NCBI RefSeq assembly: GCF_003814555.1
Contig: NZ_RKQN01000001.1
Coordinates: 434,001-498,000 of the forward strand
Direction of reading: 5' to 3'
From: Vulcaniibacterium tengchongense
GTDB taxonomy: Bacteria > Pseudomonadota > Gammaproteobacteria > Xanthomonadales > Xanthomonadaceae
DNA: 64,000 bases
The translations under genes were made by a program, and so were the position numbers. Of the stretch, positions 26,461 to 35,003 are shown in pieces. The notes beneath the pieces were generated by a model. It was not told the origin of the DNA. It worked only from the letters and a program-made list of their open reading frames with translations, and made no database searches. Position 1 is the stretch's first letter, and the number at the start of each line of letters is the position of its first letter.

Positions 26461-27427
26461 ACGGCATCAGCGCCAGCGCGCGCAGGCAGGCGTGGCGGTG
26501 CTGGGCGCCCTGGCCCGGGCCGAGCGCGGGCTGGTTCGGCAGGTGCAGGCGGTAGCGGCGGCCGTCGCGCTCGGCCTCGTCGACCCAGCGCGCCAGGCGG
26601 GCGATGCGCGCCTCGTGGTCGAGGCCGCGCAGTTCGCGCCAGTCGAGCACGACCTCGGCGCCCTGCGGCTGTTCGTATTCGCGCACCAGCAGATGGTCGC
26701 GGCGCGCCGAAGGCTTCCAGGCGATCGCGCGTCGCGCGTCGCCGGCGCGGTAGTTGCGCAGGTGGTGGACGTCGTCGCCGCTGGGATGCAGGCGCGCCTG
26801 CACGCGGTCGCCGCGGCCGCCCGGCAGCGGCGGCCCGTGCGCCTCCGGCGCCGGGTACACCAGCAACGGCTGCTGCGGCCAGACGTACGCCCAGGCGCGT
26901 GCCAGGCCGAGCGGCCGCGTGGTCGACACGCGCAACCGCGGCAGGTCGTACCAACCGCGTCGCTGCGTCGGCAGCGCCAGCTCGCAGTCGCCGCGGCCGT
27001 GCTCCAGGTTCAGCACCGCCGGCGCGACCGCGGCGTCCCCGTCGCAGCCGAGGGCGCCGTCGTCGTCCACGCGCAGGCCGCGGCGCGCGCGCCCCGGCGC
27101 GGCCTGCGCATGCACGCGCACCCGCAGCGGCCGCCCCGCGGCAACCGGCTCCGCATCGATCGCGCTCACCGCCAGCCCCGACAACTGCAACTGCGCCGCG
27201 ACCAGGCTGGCCAGGCCGGCGCCGCCGAGCAGCAGGCCGAGCAGCAGCGCCGGGTTGTTGTTGTAGTTGAGCGCGCCGCCGAGCATCGCCAGCAGCAGCG
27301 CGGCGTAGAACAGGCCGAAGCGGGTCGGCAGCACGTAGATGCGGCGGCGGTGGAACGCGGCCGGCAGCGGCTCCGGCTCGCGGGGCCGGGCCCAGGTCGA
27401 CGCGAATTCGCGCAGGCGTTGCGGCAC
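26453..27427 (-). CDS. DUF58 domain protein (MoxR-associated)
   Basis: This 324-residue protein has two N-terminal membrane helices (about 36-75, LPTRFGLFYAALLLAMLGGALNYNNNPALLLGLLLGG), followed by an extracytoplasmic or cytoplasmic domain ending in the DUF58 hallmark DDVHHLRNYRAGDARRAIAWKPSARRDHLLVREYE. DUF58 proteins usually carry a VWA-like fold and are partners of MoxR ATPases. A GTG start at 27427 with AAGGGAG upstream is chosen. It sits 12 bp after the moxR stop and overlaps the transglutaminase gene. Confidence 0.88.
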   Translation of the reverse strand: MPQRLREFASTWARPREPEPLPAAFHRRRIYVLPTRFGLFYAALLLAMLGGALNYNNNPALLLGLLLGGAGLASLVAAQLQLSGLAVSAIDAEPVAAGRPLRVRVHAQAAPGRARRGLRVDDDGALGCDGDAAVAPAVLNLEHGRGDCELALPTQRRGWYDLPRLRVSTTRPLGLARAWAYVWPQQPLLVYPAPEAHGPPLPGGRGDRVQARLHPSGDDVHHLRNYRAGDARRAIAWKPSARRDHLLVREYEQPQGAEVVLDWRELRGLDHEARIARLARWVDEAERDGRRYRLHLPNQPALGPGQGAQHRHACLRALALMPYA

Positions 27428-27438
27428 CGGGCTCCCTT

Positions 27439-28392
27439 TCAGTCGACCGGCACCGCGTGCAGGATCGCCTTGGCCAGCGCCGCGTCCTGGCCGGCGTCGG
27501 CCTCGGCGACCAGCCGGTGCGCCGCCACCGCCGGGAACAGCGCCTGCACGTCCTCCGGCAGCACGTGCCGGCGCCCGAGCAGCAGCGCGTACGCGCGCGC
27601 CGCGCGCAGCAGGGCCAGGCCGGCGCGCGGCGACAGGCCGACGCGCACGCCCGGGTGGCGCCGGCTGCGCGCCAGCAGCGCCTGCACGTAGCCGACCAGC
27701 GCCTCGCTGGCATGCACCTCGCGCACCGCGCGTTGCAGCGCCAGCACGTCGTCGCTGCCCAGCAGCGGCAGCGCGCGCGCGATCAGGTCGCGGCGGTCCG
27801 CGCCGGCGAGCAGGTCGCGCTCGGCGCTCTCGCTCGGGTAGCCCAGCGAGAGGCGGAGCAGGAAGCGGTCCAACTGCGAGTCCGGCAGCGGATAGGTGCC
27901 GGACAGGTCGACCGGGTTCTGCGTGGCGATCACGAAGAACGGTTCCGGCAACGCGTGGCTGGCGCCGTCGACGGTGACCTGGTGCTCGGCCATCGCCTCC
28001 AGCAGCGCGCTCTGGGTGCGCGGCGGCGCGCGGTTGATCTCGTCGGCCAGCAGCACTTGGGCGAACACCGGGCCCGGGTGGAAGCGGAACTCGCGCGTGG
28101 CCGGGTCGAACACCGACACGCCGACCACGTCCGCCGGCAGCAGGTCGGAAGTGAACTGCACGCGCTGGAACTCCAGCCCGAGCGTCGCCGCCAGCGCGTG
28201 CGCGAGCGTGGTCTTGCCCAGCCCCGGCAGGTCCTCGATCAGCAGGTGGCCGCCGGCGAGCAGCGCGACGAACGCCAGCCGCACCTCGTGCGGTTTGCCC
28301 AATACCAACCCGTTGACCTGCTGTTGCGCGCGCTCGAGGGCCTGGCGCTGGGCATCGGTTAGCATGGGGGCCATCGGAAGGGGTGCCGCCAT
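27439..28392 (-). CDS. MoxR-family AAA+ ATPase
   Basis: This 317-residue cytoplasmic AAA+ chaperone has Walker A at about 55-62 (PGLGKTTL), Walker B at about 113-118 (VLLADEINRAPP), sensor 1 (FFVIATQNPVD) and the arginine-finger region (SQLDRFLLRLSLGYP). MoxR proteins remodel VWA/DUF58 partners, here encoded directly downstream. An ATG at 28392 is preceded by AGGAGAAC at good spacing and is preferred over the internal Met at 28374 or 28365. It is divergent from the glycosyltransferase at 28537; the 144-bp gap should hold both promoters. Confidence 0.92.
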   Translation of the reverse strand: MAAPLPMAPMLTDAQRQALERAQQQVNGLVLGKPHEVRLAFVALLAGGHLLIEDLPGLGKTTLAHALAATLGLEFQRVQFTSDLLPADVVGVSVFDPATREFRFHPGPVFAQVLLADEINRAPPRTQSALLEAMAEHQVTVDGASHALPEPFFVIATQNPVDLSGTYPLPDSQLDRFLLRLSLGYPSESAERDLLAGADRRDLIARALPLLGSDDVLALQRAVREVHASEALVGYVQALLARSRRHPGVRVGLSPRAGLALLRAARAYALLLGRRHVLPEDVQALFPAVAAHRLVAEADAGQDAALAKAILHAVPVD

Positions 28393-28536
28393 CGTGCGTG
28401 TTCTCCTGATCGGGCCCCGCGCCGCGCGTCGGGGCCGTGCCGTCCGGACCCGTCCCGGCATCCGCGCCTTGCGCCGAATCGCGCCTCGCGCAGGCAAGGG
28501 CGCGCGAGGCCCGGAGTTTAGCGAGGACACGAGGCG

Positions 28537-30393
28537 ATGAGGGACGAAACGCGCGCGCGCCGCGCCTATTGGGTGCTGTGGGTCGCAATCCTGCTGCTCA
28601 AGCTGGCCGTGGCCGCGCGCCTGCCGCTGTTCGTCGACGAGGCGTTCTACTGGCAGGAAGGCCGTCACCTGGCCGCGGCCTATTCCGACCTGCCGGGGCT
28701 GACCGCCTGGCTGACCCGGCTCGGCGTCGCGCTCGGCGGCGAGCACGCCCTGGCGCTGCGCCTGCCGTTCCTGCTGATCGCCGCGGCGGTGCCGTGGCTG
28801 GTGGTGGCGATCGCCGCGCGCGAATACGGCGCCACCGCCGGCTGGCAGGCCGGCGGCTTGGCGCTGCTGCTGCCGCTGGCGGGCACGCTCGGCCTGCTCG
28901 CGCTGCCGGACGCGGCGATGGCGCTGGCCACGCTGCTGTGCCTGGATGCCGGCGCGCGCCTGCTGCGGGGCGTCGACGCCGCCGCGGCGCTGGAGCTGGC
29001 GTTCGGCCTCGCGCTGGGCGCGCTGTGCCACTACCGCTTCATCGCGGTGATCGGCGTCGGCGGCATCGTCCTGCTGCTGCTGCCGGAAGGGCGGCGCCTG
29101 CTGCGCGACGTGCGCGTGCTGGTGGCGGTCGCGATCGGTGCCTCGGCCTGGGCGCCGCTGGTGGCGTGGAACTTCGACAACGCCGACGCCGGGCTGCGCT
29201 TCCAGCTGATCGACCGGCACCCGTGGGCGTTCCATTTCGACGGCGCGCTGTTCCTGGCGATCCAGGGCGCGCTGGTCACGCCGCTGCTGTTCGCCGCGCT
29301 GGCCTGGGCCGCCTGGCGCGGCCTGCGCAGCCCGCTGCTGGTGTCGCGCTTCTTCGCCCTGTTCGGCGCGCTGGTCGTGCTCGGCTTCTTCGTGCTCGGG
29401 TTCTTCGCCGACACCGAGCGGGTCAGCTTCCACTGGCCGTTGCCAGGCTACCTGGCGCTGCTGCCGCTGCTGCCCAACGCGTTGGCGGCCTGGCCGCGCG
29501 CCTGGCGGCGCGCGACCTGGGGGCTGGCCGGCGCCGGCCTGGCGGCGTCGCTGGGCTATTACGTCGCGGTGTCGTCGCCGCACCTGCGCGAGCGCGCCTC
29601 GACCGAGAAGTGGTACCCGGCGAACTTCGCCGGCTGGGACCGGCTGGCCGAAGCGGTGCGCGCGGAGCTTGCGGCGATGCCGCCCGGCACGCGCATCGTC
29701 GCCGACAACTTCAAGCTCGGCGCCGAGCTCGGCTTCGCCCTCGGCGACCCGCGCATCCCGGTGCTCGACCATCCGCTCAACCACAAGCACGGCCGCGCGC
29801 CGCAGCTGCGCCTGTGGGGCCTGCACAGCGCCGGCCGCGCGGACTGGGGCGAGGCGCCGGTGCTGCTGGTGGTCAGCGCCACCGAGGTGCCGTTCAAGCA
29901 CCTGCTGCGGCGCTACCACGCGCTGTGCGCGATGGTCGGCCCGCTGCCGCCGCCGCGGCGCGTGCTCAACGTCGATCATGGCCGGCAGCGGTTCCTGCTG
30001 TTCGCGCTCGAAGGCCCGCGCCGCGAGGGGCCGTGCGCGGCCCCGGCCATCGCCTGGATCGACGAGCCGGTTTCGGCTGCGCGCGTCGGCCGCCGCTTCG
30101 CCGTGCGCGGCTGGGCGTTCAAGGACGGCGCCGGCCTGGCCGCGGTCGAGATCACGCTCGACGGCGACGTCGTCGCCACGGCGCGCTACGGCCGCGACTT
30201 CCCCGGCCTGCAGCGGGTCTGGACGGAAACCAACGATCCGCAGCATCCCAAGGTCGGCTTCGACGCCGAGGTCGACCTCGCCGGCCGCACCGACGTGGCG
30301 CCGGGGCGGCACTGGCTGGGCCTGCGCCTGCACGGGCGCGACGGCAGCGTCGAGGCCTGGAGCGAGCAACCGCTCGAGCTCGGACGCGAATGA
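28537..30393 (+). CDS. ArnT-like family 39/83 membrane glycosyltransferase
   Basis: This 618-residue polytopic inner-membrane enzyme has about 11-12 membrane segments in the first 340 residues and the acidic GT-C motif VDEAFYWQEGRH near residue 30. It probably moves a sugar from a polyprenyl-phosphate donor to a lipid or glycan in the periplasm, like ArnT with aminoarabinose. Residues about 505-618 form an extra soluble region (RRFAVRGWAFKDGAGLAAVEITLDGDVVATARYG...) that looks like a beta-sandwich and is not part of the usual ArnT layout. Donor and acceptor are unknown. Confidence 0.85.
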   Translation: MRDETRARRAYWVLWVAILLLKLAVAARLPLFVDEAFYWQEGRHLAAAYSDLPGLTAWLTRLGVALGGEHALALRLPFLLIAAAVPWLVVAIAAREYGATAGWQAGGLALLLPLAGTLGLLALPDAAMALATLLCLDAGARLLRGVDAAAALELAFGLALGALCHYRFIAVIGVGGIVLLLLPEGRRLLRDVRVLVAVAIGASAWAPLVAWNFDNADAGLRFQLIDRHPWAFHFDGALFLAIQGALVTPLLFAALAWAAWRGLRSPLLVSRFFALFGALVVLGFFVLGFFADTERVSFHWPLPGYLALLPLLPNALAAWPRAWRRATWGLAGAGLAASLGYYVAVSSPHLRERASTEKWYPANFAGWDRLAEAVRAELAAMPPGTRIVADNFKLGAELGFALGDPRIPVLDHPLNHKHGRAPQLRLWGLHSAGRADWGEAPVLLVVSATEVPFKHLLRRYHALCAMVGPLPPPRRVLNVDHGRQRFLLFALEGPRREGPCAAPAIAWIDEPVSAARVGRRFAVRGWAFKDGAGLAAVEITLDGDVVATARYGRDFPGLQRVWTETNDPQHPKVGFDAEVDLAGRTDVAPGRHWLGLRLHGRDGSVEAWSEQPLELGRE

Positions 30394-30632
30394 GCGCGCT
30401 CGCGCCGGGGACTGCCGAGCGCCAAGGCCCCGGGGGATCGCTACGACAGCCGCGACCCGCGCCGCGCCGTCGGCCAGGTGCGCGATGGACTCGTCCGCAC
30501 GCGCCTTGCGCGCGGCCCCGCGCATTTCCTCCTCGGTCGCGCCGGCGCGGCGCTTGGCGCGCCACGTTCGGCGCGGACGCGCGATGCGTGGTCGCAGCGC
30601 GATGCCCGGCGGCGCGGCCGGCGGCTTTCGGG

Positions 30633-31208
30633 CTAGGGCAGGGTGTAGCCCGCCTCGCGCAGCAAGCGGGCGGTGGCGATCAGCGGCAGGCCGATCAGCG
30701 CGGTCGGATCGCGGCTCTCGATGGCCTCGAACAGGGCGATGCCCAGGCCTTCGGCCTTGAAGCCGCCGGCGCAGTCGAACGGCTGCTCGGCGTCGACGTA
30801 GCGCTCGATCTCCTCCGCGCCCAGCGCGCGGAAGCGCACCTCGGTGGTGTCCAGCGCCTGCAGCGCCGGGCCGTCGTGGCGCAGCAGGCACAGCCCGGTG
30901 TGGAAGCGCGCGCTGCGGCCGGCCATGGCGCGCAGCTGCGCGATCGCCCGCGCGCGGTCGCCGGGCTTGCCGATCGGCCGGCCGTCGAACTCGGCGACCT
31001 GGTCGGAGCCGATCACCCACGCCTCCGGGTAGTCGGCCGCCACCGCCGCGGCCTTGGTCCGCGCCAGGCGCCGCGCCAGCTCGAGCGGCGTCTCGCCCGG
31101 CCGCGGGGTCTCGTCCGCGTCCGGGCGCACGGTGGTGAACGGCAGGCGCAGCCGGGCCAGCAGTTCGCGGCGGTAGGGCGAGGTCGAGGCCAGGATCAGC
31201 GGGCTCAT
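30633..31208 (-). CDS. Maf/YceF-type nucleoside triphosphate pyrophosphatase
   Basis: This 191-residue house-cleaning enzyme hydrolyses modified or non-canonical NTPs. Family motifs are clear: LILASTSPYRRELLARL (phosphate loop), PDADETPRPGETP, the catalytic Asp in VIGSDQVAEFDGRPIGKP, and CAGGFKAEGLGIALFEAIESRDPTALIGLPL at the end. Its position upstream and divergent from yceD-rpmF points to the YceF subgroup (7-methyl-GTP pyrophosphatase in E. coli). A small membrane-protein gene lies 19 bp upstream in the same direction. Confidence 0.92.
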   Translation of the reverse strand: MSPLILASTSPYRRELLARLRLPFTTVRPDADETPRPGETPLELARRLARTKAAAVAADYPEAWVIGSDQVAEFDGRPIGKPGDRARAIAQLRAMAGRSARFHTGLCLLRHDGPALQALDTTEVRFRALGAEEIERYVDAEQPFDCAGGFKAEGLGIALFEAIESRDPTALIGLPLIATARLLREAGYTLP

Positions 31209-31227
31209 GCGGGCTCCCCGGGACGGA

Positions 31228-31596
31228 TCAGGTGCCGCTCATCGACGCGCGCGCCGCGGCGACGCGCGCGAGCTGCTGTTCGATCCGCCCGCGCGCCTGG
31301 TCGATCGAGCGCCGCACCCGCGCGAGCTGGGCCAGGCTGGCCTCGCCGCCGTGGTCGCGCAGCCACAGGCGCTGGCGCAGCATCTCGCGCATCGCCTCGG
31401 CCACCGGATCGCCGGCACCGGGGCCGGTCACCGCCTCGATCTCGGCGCGGGCGGCGCGCAGGCGTGCCTCGAGCGCGTCGGCGGCGTCGAGCACCTCGCG
31501 CAGCGCGCGCTGGCGCCGGGCCGGCCGGCGCAGGATCGCGTAGGCCAGGGCCGCGAGCGCAAGCACGGCGGGCAGCGAGAGCAGGGCGGCGGTCAC
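31228..31596 (-). CDS. Small membrane-anchored coiled-coil protein, unrecognised
   Basis: I do not recognise this 122-residue protein. From the GTG at 31596 it has one N-terminal membrane helix (about 3-22, AALLSLPAVLALAALAYAILRR), then a highly charged Ala/Arg/Glu helix (about 26-60) and a second helical region (about 65-118) with heptad spacing. A longer in-frame start at 31770 would cross the yceD promoter region and is less likely. It precedes maf by 19 bp and is probably co-transcribed with it. The function is unknown. Confidence 0.65.
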   Translation of the reverse strand: MTAALLSLPAVLALAALAYAILRRPARRQRALREVLDAADALEARLRAARAEIEAVTGPGAGDPVAEAMREMLRQRLWLRDHGGEASLAQLARVRRSIDQARGRIEQQLARVAAARASMSGT

Positions 31597-31690
31597 GGGG
31601 GCGGTCCGTACGGGCAGGAGCCGCAGTCTGAACCGCCGCCGTGCGCGCGGCAAATTTCCCCGTCGCGCCGTGGGCTTAGCCCGCCCGGGT

Positions 31691-31719
31691 TTGACAGGCC
31701 CGGGGGGCGGCCCTACCAT
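31691..31719 (+). promoter_or_regulatory. Consensus sigma-70 promoter of the yceD-rpmF operon
   Basis: TTGACA (31691-31696) and TACCAT (31714-31719) are exactly 17 bp apart, the best sigma-70 match I found in the window. Transcription should begin near 31725-31730, at or within about 5 bases of the yceD ATG, leaving no room for a ribosome-binding site. Confidence 0.75.
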
Positions 31720-31729
31720 TTCGTGTCTT

Positions 31730-32245
31730 ATGTCGGCGAACCTGCCCGAGTTGCTGGATGCTTGGCGCATGGTGGCGGCGCGGCGCGGCGTGGAAGGCCG
31801 CTTGCCGTTGTCGGCGCTGACCCGGCTGCGGGAGAGCCTGGTCGATACCGAAGGCGAGGTGCGCTTCGCGCTCGATTTCGACCGCGATGCGTTGCAGGTG
31901 CCTTACGTCGAGCTGCGCATCGAGACCGAGCTGCCGCTGGAATGCCAGCGCAGCCTGGAGCGCTTCCTGCTGCCGGTGAAGATCGTGCAGCGGCTCGGCC
32001 TGATCCGCGACGAGGCGGAAGAGGCCTCGCTGCCGCCGGGCTACGAGCCGCTGCTGGTGCCGGAGGACGGCCAGCTGCGCGCCGCCGACCTGGTCGAGGA
32101 CGAGCTGATCCTCGCCGTGCCGGTGGTGCCGGTGGCGCCGGGCTCGCAGGCGGTCGAGCGCGAATGGAAGGCCGACCAGGCCGAAGCCGGGCGCGCCCAT
32201 CCGTTCGCGGCGCTGGCGCAGTTGAAGAAAAAATCGGGCGACTGA
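31730..32245 (+). CDS. yceD: YceD family protein (DUF177)
   Basis: This 171-residue cytoplasmic protein is conserved next to rpmF across bacteria and linked to 23S rRNA metabolism in studies of its relatives. The family core VELRIETELPLECQRSLERFLLPV and the acidic EDELILAVPVVPV are present, ending HPFAALAQLKKK. E. coli YceD has CxxC in the first block; here it is CQRS, so the second cysteine is lost. The ATG at 31730 gives the family start; an upstream extension to 31670 would precede the promoter. The mRNA appears nearly leaderless. Confidence 0.9.
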   Translation: MSANLPELLDAWRMVAARRGVEGRLPLSALTRLRESLVDTEGEVRFALDFDRDALQVPYVELRIETELPLECQRSLERFLLPVKIVQRLGLIRDEAEEASLPPGYEPLLVPEDGQLRAADLVEDELILAVPVVPVAPGSQAVEREWKADQAEAGRAHPFAALAQLKKKSGD

Positions 32246-32296
32246 TCCAGCGGTCGCCCGGCGTTTGGGTTCTTATCGTTTTCTTGGAGCAAGACC

Positions 32297-32491
32297 ATGG
32301 CTGTCCAGAAGTCCCGCGTCACCCCGTCCAAGCGCGGCATGCGCCGTTCGCACGATGCGCTGAGCGCCAAGCAGCTGGCCACCGACCCGACCACGGGCGA
32401 GACCCACCTGCGCCATCACGTCACCGCCGACGGCTACTACCGCGGCAAGAAGGTGATCGACACCAAGTCCAAGATCGTCGACGAAGAGTAA
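32297..32491 (+). CDS. rpmF: 50S ribosomal protein L32
   Basis: This 64-residue basic protein is identical in layout to gammaproteobacterial L32 without zinc cysteines ([41 protein letters not shown]). A ribosome site TTGGAGC precedes the ATG. It is co-transcribed with yceD. In many relatives plsX follows; here 166 bp without a gene lead to fabH. Confidence 0.97.
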   Translation: MAVQKSRVTPSKRGMRRSHDALSAKQLATDPTTGETHLRHHVTADGYYRGKKVIDTKSKIVDEE

Positions 32492-32657
32492 TCTTCGTCC
32501 CCGCCGCGCCGCGCGGCCGCCGCAGGCGTCGCGCGCGAAGCCGTCGTCGATCCGCTCCGCGGCCCACGGGCGCGCGGAGTCCGCTTGGCAGGCCGCGGCG
32601 GATTCCTCCGCCAGCCCGGCTGGCGGGCCCCGGCTACGGCTGCGCAGCGGAGTGGTG

Positions 32658-33635
32658 ATGACCGAGACGATTTACGCCCGCATCGCGGGCACCGGCAGCT
32701 ATCTGCCGCCCAAGGTGCTGACCAACGACGACCTCGCCAAGTTCGTCGATACCAGCGACGAGTGGATCGCCACGCGTACCGGCATCCGCGAGCGCCACGT
32801 GGTCGAGGACGAGACCACCAGCGACCTGGCGTTCCATGCCGCCACCCGCGCGCTCGAAGCCGCCGGCGTCGCCGCCGGCGAGCTCGACCTGATCGTGGTC
32901 GGCACGACCACGCCCGACCTGATCTTCCCCTCGACCGCCTGCCTGCTGCAGGCGCGGCTCGGCGCCGAGGGCTGCGGCGCGTTCGACGTCAACGCGGCCT
33001 GCTCCGGCTTCCTCTACGCGCTCAGCGTCGCGGACAAGTTCATCCGCGCCGGCGCGGCCAAGACCGTGCTGGTGGTCGGTTCGGAGACGCTGACCAAGAT
33101 GCTTGACTGGGGCGACCGCTCCACCTGCGTGCTGTTCGGCGACGGCGCCGGCGCGGTGGTGCTCAAGGCCGACCGCGAGACCGGCATCCTCAGCACCCAT
33201 CTGCACGCCGACGGCGCCAAGAAGGAACTGCTGTGGAACCCGGTCGGCGTGTCCGCCGGCTTCAAGCCGGACGAGCCGAACGCCGGCGTGCGCGTGCTGA
33301 TGACCGGCAACGAGGTGTTCAAGCACGCGGTCAAGGCGCTGGACTCGGTGGTCGAGGAGACCCTCGAAGCCAACGGCCTCGATCGCCACGACATCGACTG
33401 GCTGATCCCGCACCAGGCCAACCTGCGGATCATCGAGGCCACGGCCAAGCGCCTGGACATGCCGATGGACCGGGTGATCGTCACGGTCGACAAGCACGGC
33501 AACACCTCCTCGGGCTCGGTGCCGCTGGCGCTGGACGAAGCGGTGCGCTCGGGCAAGGTCCAGCGCGGCCAGCTGCTGCTGCTGGAGGCCTTCGGCGGCG
33601 GCTTCACCTGGGGATCGGCGCTGCTGCGCTACTGA
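32658..33635 (+). CDS. fabH: Beta-ketoacyl-ACP synthase III
   Basis: FabH starts fatty acid synthesis by condensing acetyl-CoA (or a branched primer) with malonyl-ACP. The 325-residue protein has the catalytic triad Cys115 (VNAACSGF), His252 (IPHQANLR) and Asn282 (KHGNTSSGS). The ATG at 32658 with GGAG just upstream is preferred over in-frame GTGs at 32652 and 32655. Branched-chain primers would fit xanthomonads, which are rich in iso-fatty acids, but that is inference. Confidence 0.95.
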   Translation: MTETIYARIAGTGSYLPPKVLTNDDLAKFVDTSDEWIATRTGIRERHVVEDETTSDLAFHAATRALEAAGVAAGELDLIVVGTTTPDLIFPSTACLLQARLGAEGCGAFDVNAACSGFLYALSVADKFIRAGAAKTVLVVGSETLTKMLDWGDRSTCVLFGDGAGAVVLKADRETGILSTHLHADGAKKELLWNPVGVSAGFKPDEPNAGVRVLMTGNEVFKHAVKALDSVVEETLEANGLDRHDIDWLIPHQANLRIIEATAKRLDMPMDRVIVTVDKHGNTSSGSVPLALDEAVRSGKVQRGQLLLLEAFGGGFTWGSALLRY

Positions 33636-33657
33636 GCGCCGCCCGCATTTCGACGCG

Positions 33658-33689
33658 ACGCCTCCGCCCTTGCCGGCGGGGGCGTTTTC
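33658..33689 (+). terminator. Terminator after fabH
   Basis: ACGCCTCCGCC pairs with GGCGGGGGCGT (one wobble) around a short loop and is followed by TTTTC. It would end the yceD-rpmF-fabH transcript, so fabD must be served by its own promoter; a TATCAT box at about 33893-33898 is a candidate. Confidence 0.7.
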
Positions 33690-33927
33690 GTATCCGGTCG
33701 GCGCGCACGTTGCTCCGGCGCCGCGATCGCCGTTTCGCGAGAGGAGGATTGCGTCGCGCCCGGATCAGGCGCCTCGCAGCGCGGCGCTCGCCCGTGCGGC
33801 TGAAGTCGCAAGACGTTCGATCCGGCGCGCCGCACGCCGCACGCTTCACGCGGCACATACGTGGCGGTACAGACGCGGCGCAGCAAACGCCCGTATCATG
33901 CGCACCTCTTTTCGCAGAGGGTCTCGC

Positions 33928-34881
33928 GTGACCGGTCCTTCCTCCATCCAGGCGCGGCTGGCGTTCGTTTTCCCGGGCCAGGGCTCGCAGTCGCTCGGCA
34001 TGCTCGCCGACCTGGCCGCGGCGCATCCCTCGGTGCGCGAGACCTTCGCCGAAGCCAGCGAGGGCGCCGGCGTCGATCTGTGGACGCTGAGCCAGGAAGG
34101 CCCGGAAGAGAAGCTCAACAGCACCGAGTTCACCCAGCCGGCGCTGCTCGCCGCGGGGATCGCGGTGTGGCGGCTGTGGCGCGAGCGCGGCGGCGCGGTG
34201 CCGGCGGCGCTGGCCGGGCACAGCCTCGGCGAGTACACCGCGCTGGTCGCATCCGGCGCCCTGTCGCTGGGCGAGGGCGCGCGCCTGGTGCGGCTGCGCG
34301 GGCAGCTGATGCAGCAGGCCGCGCCGGCCGGCAGCGGGGCGATGGCGGCGGTGCTCGGCGCCGAGGACGCGCTGGTCGAATCGGTGTGCGGGGAGGTGTC
34401 CGGCGGCGAAGCGGTGGTGCCGGCCAACTACAATTCGCCGGGCCAGATCGTGATCGGCGGCCACGCCGCCGCGGTCGACAAGGCGCTGACCCTGCTCGCC
34501 GAGCGCGGCGTGCGCAAGGCGGTGAAGCTTGCGGTCAGCGTGCCGTCGCACACGCCGCTGATGCGCGACGCGGCCGAGCGCCTGGCCGAGGCCTTGGCCG
34601 GCGCGCAATGGCAGGCGCCGGGGATCCCGGTGGTGCAGAACGTCGACGCCGGCGTGCATGCCGGCGAGGCGATCCGCGACGCGCTGGTGCGCCAGCTGTA
34701 CCTGCCGGTGCAGTGGACCGGCTGCGTGCGCGCGCTGGCGGCGCGCGGAATCGAGCGGGTGGCCGAATGCGGCCCCGGCAAGGTGCTCGCCGGTCTGGTC
34801 AAGCGCATCGACAAGAACCTCGACGCGCGCGCCCTGGGCACGCCGGCCGAGTTCGACGCCGCGCTGGCCGAATGGCGGTGA
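33928..34881 (+). CDS. fabD: Malonyl-CoA:ACP transacylase
   Basis: FabD loads malonyl groups on ACP. The 317-residue protein begins with the family FVFPGQGSQSLGML and has the nucleophile Ser99 in GHSLGE and the partner His208 in SVPSHTPLM. A GTG start at 33928, after AGAGGG, is chosen; an ATG at 33898 is in frame but overlaps the likely -10 box TATCAT. fabG follows after 122 bp. Confidence 0.94.
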   Translation: MTGPSSIQARLAFVFPGQGSQSLGMLADLAAAHPSVRETFAEASEGAGVDLWTLSQEGPEEKLNSTEFTQPALLAAGIAVWRLWRERGGAVPAALAGHSLGEYTALVASGALSLGEGARLVRLRGQLMQQAAPAGSGAMAAVLGAEDALVESVCGEVSGGEAVVPANYNSPGQIVIGGHAAAVDKALTLLAERGVRKAVKLAVSVPSHTPLMRDAAERLAEALAGAQWQAPGIPVVQNVDAGVHAGEAIRDALVRQLYLPVQWTGCVRALAARGIERVAECGPGKVLAGLVKRIDKNLDARALGTPAEFDAALAEWR

Positions 34882-35003
34882 GCCCGCCTGCCGCCTGAGG
34901 CGCGGCGGCCACGCGGACCTGCGGGCGCCGTACGCGCGCGATCACGCGATAATCCGCGCCGACCGCACCGCATGCGGCGCACGAACGCCCCCTGGAGACA
35001 GAC

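Noticed and set aside
30394-30632. Protein-like stretch in the gap before maf (minus strand, EEEMRGAARKARADESIAHLAD)
   Set aside because: It has no start codon with a ribosome site, continues into obvious shadow sequence, and resembles no family I know.
27439-31020. 1193-codon open frame on the minus strand
   Set aside because: Only its last 317 codons (MoxR) are real; the rest is the GC-rich antisense shadow of the glycosyltransferase and maf.
33898-33927. ATG start for fabD at 33898
   Set aside because: It overlaps the likely -10 TATCAT and has no ribosome site; GTG at 33928 follows AGAGGG and gives the usual length.
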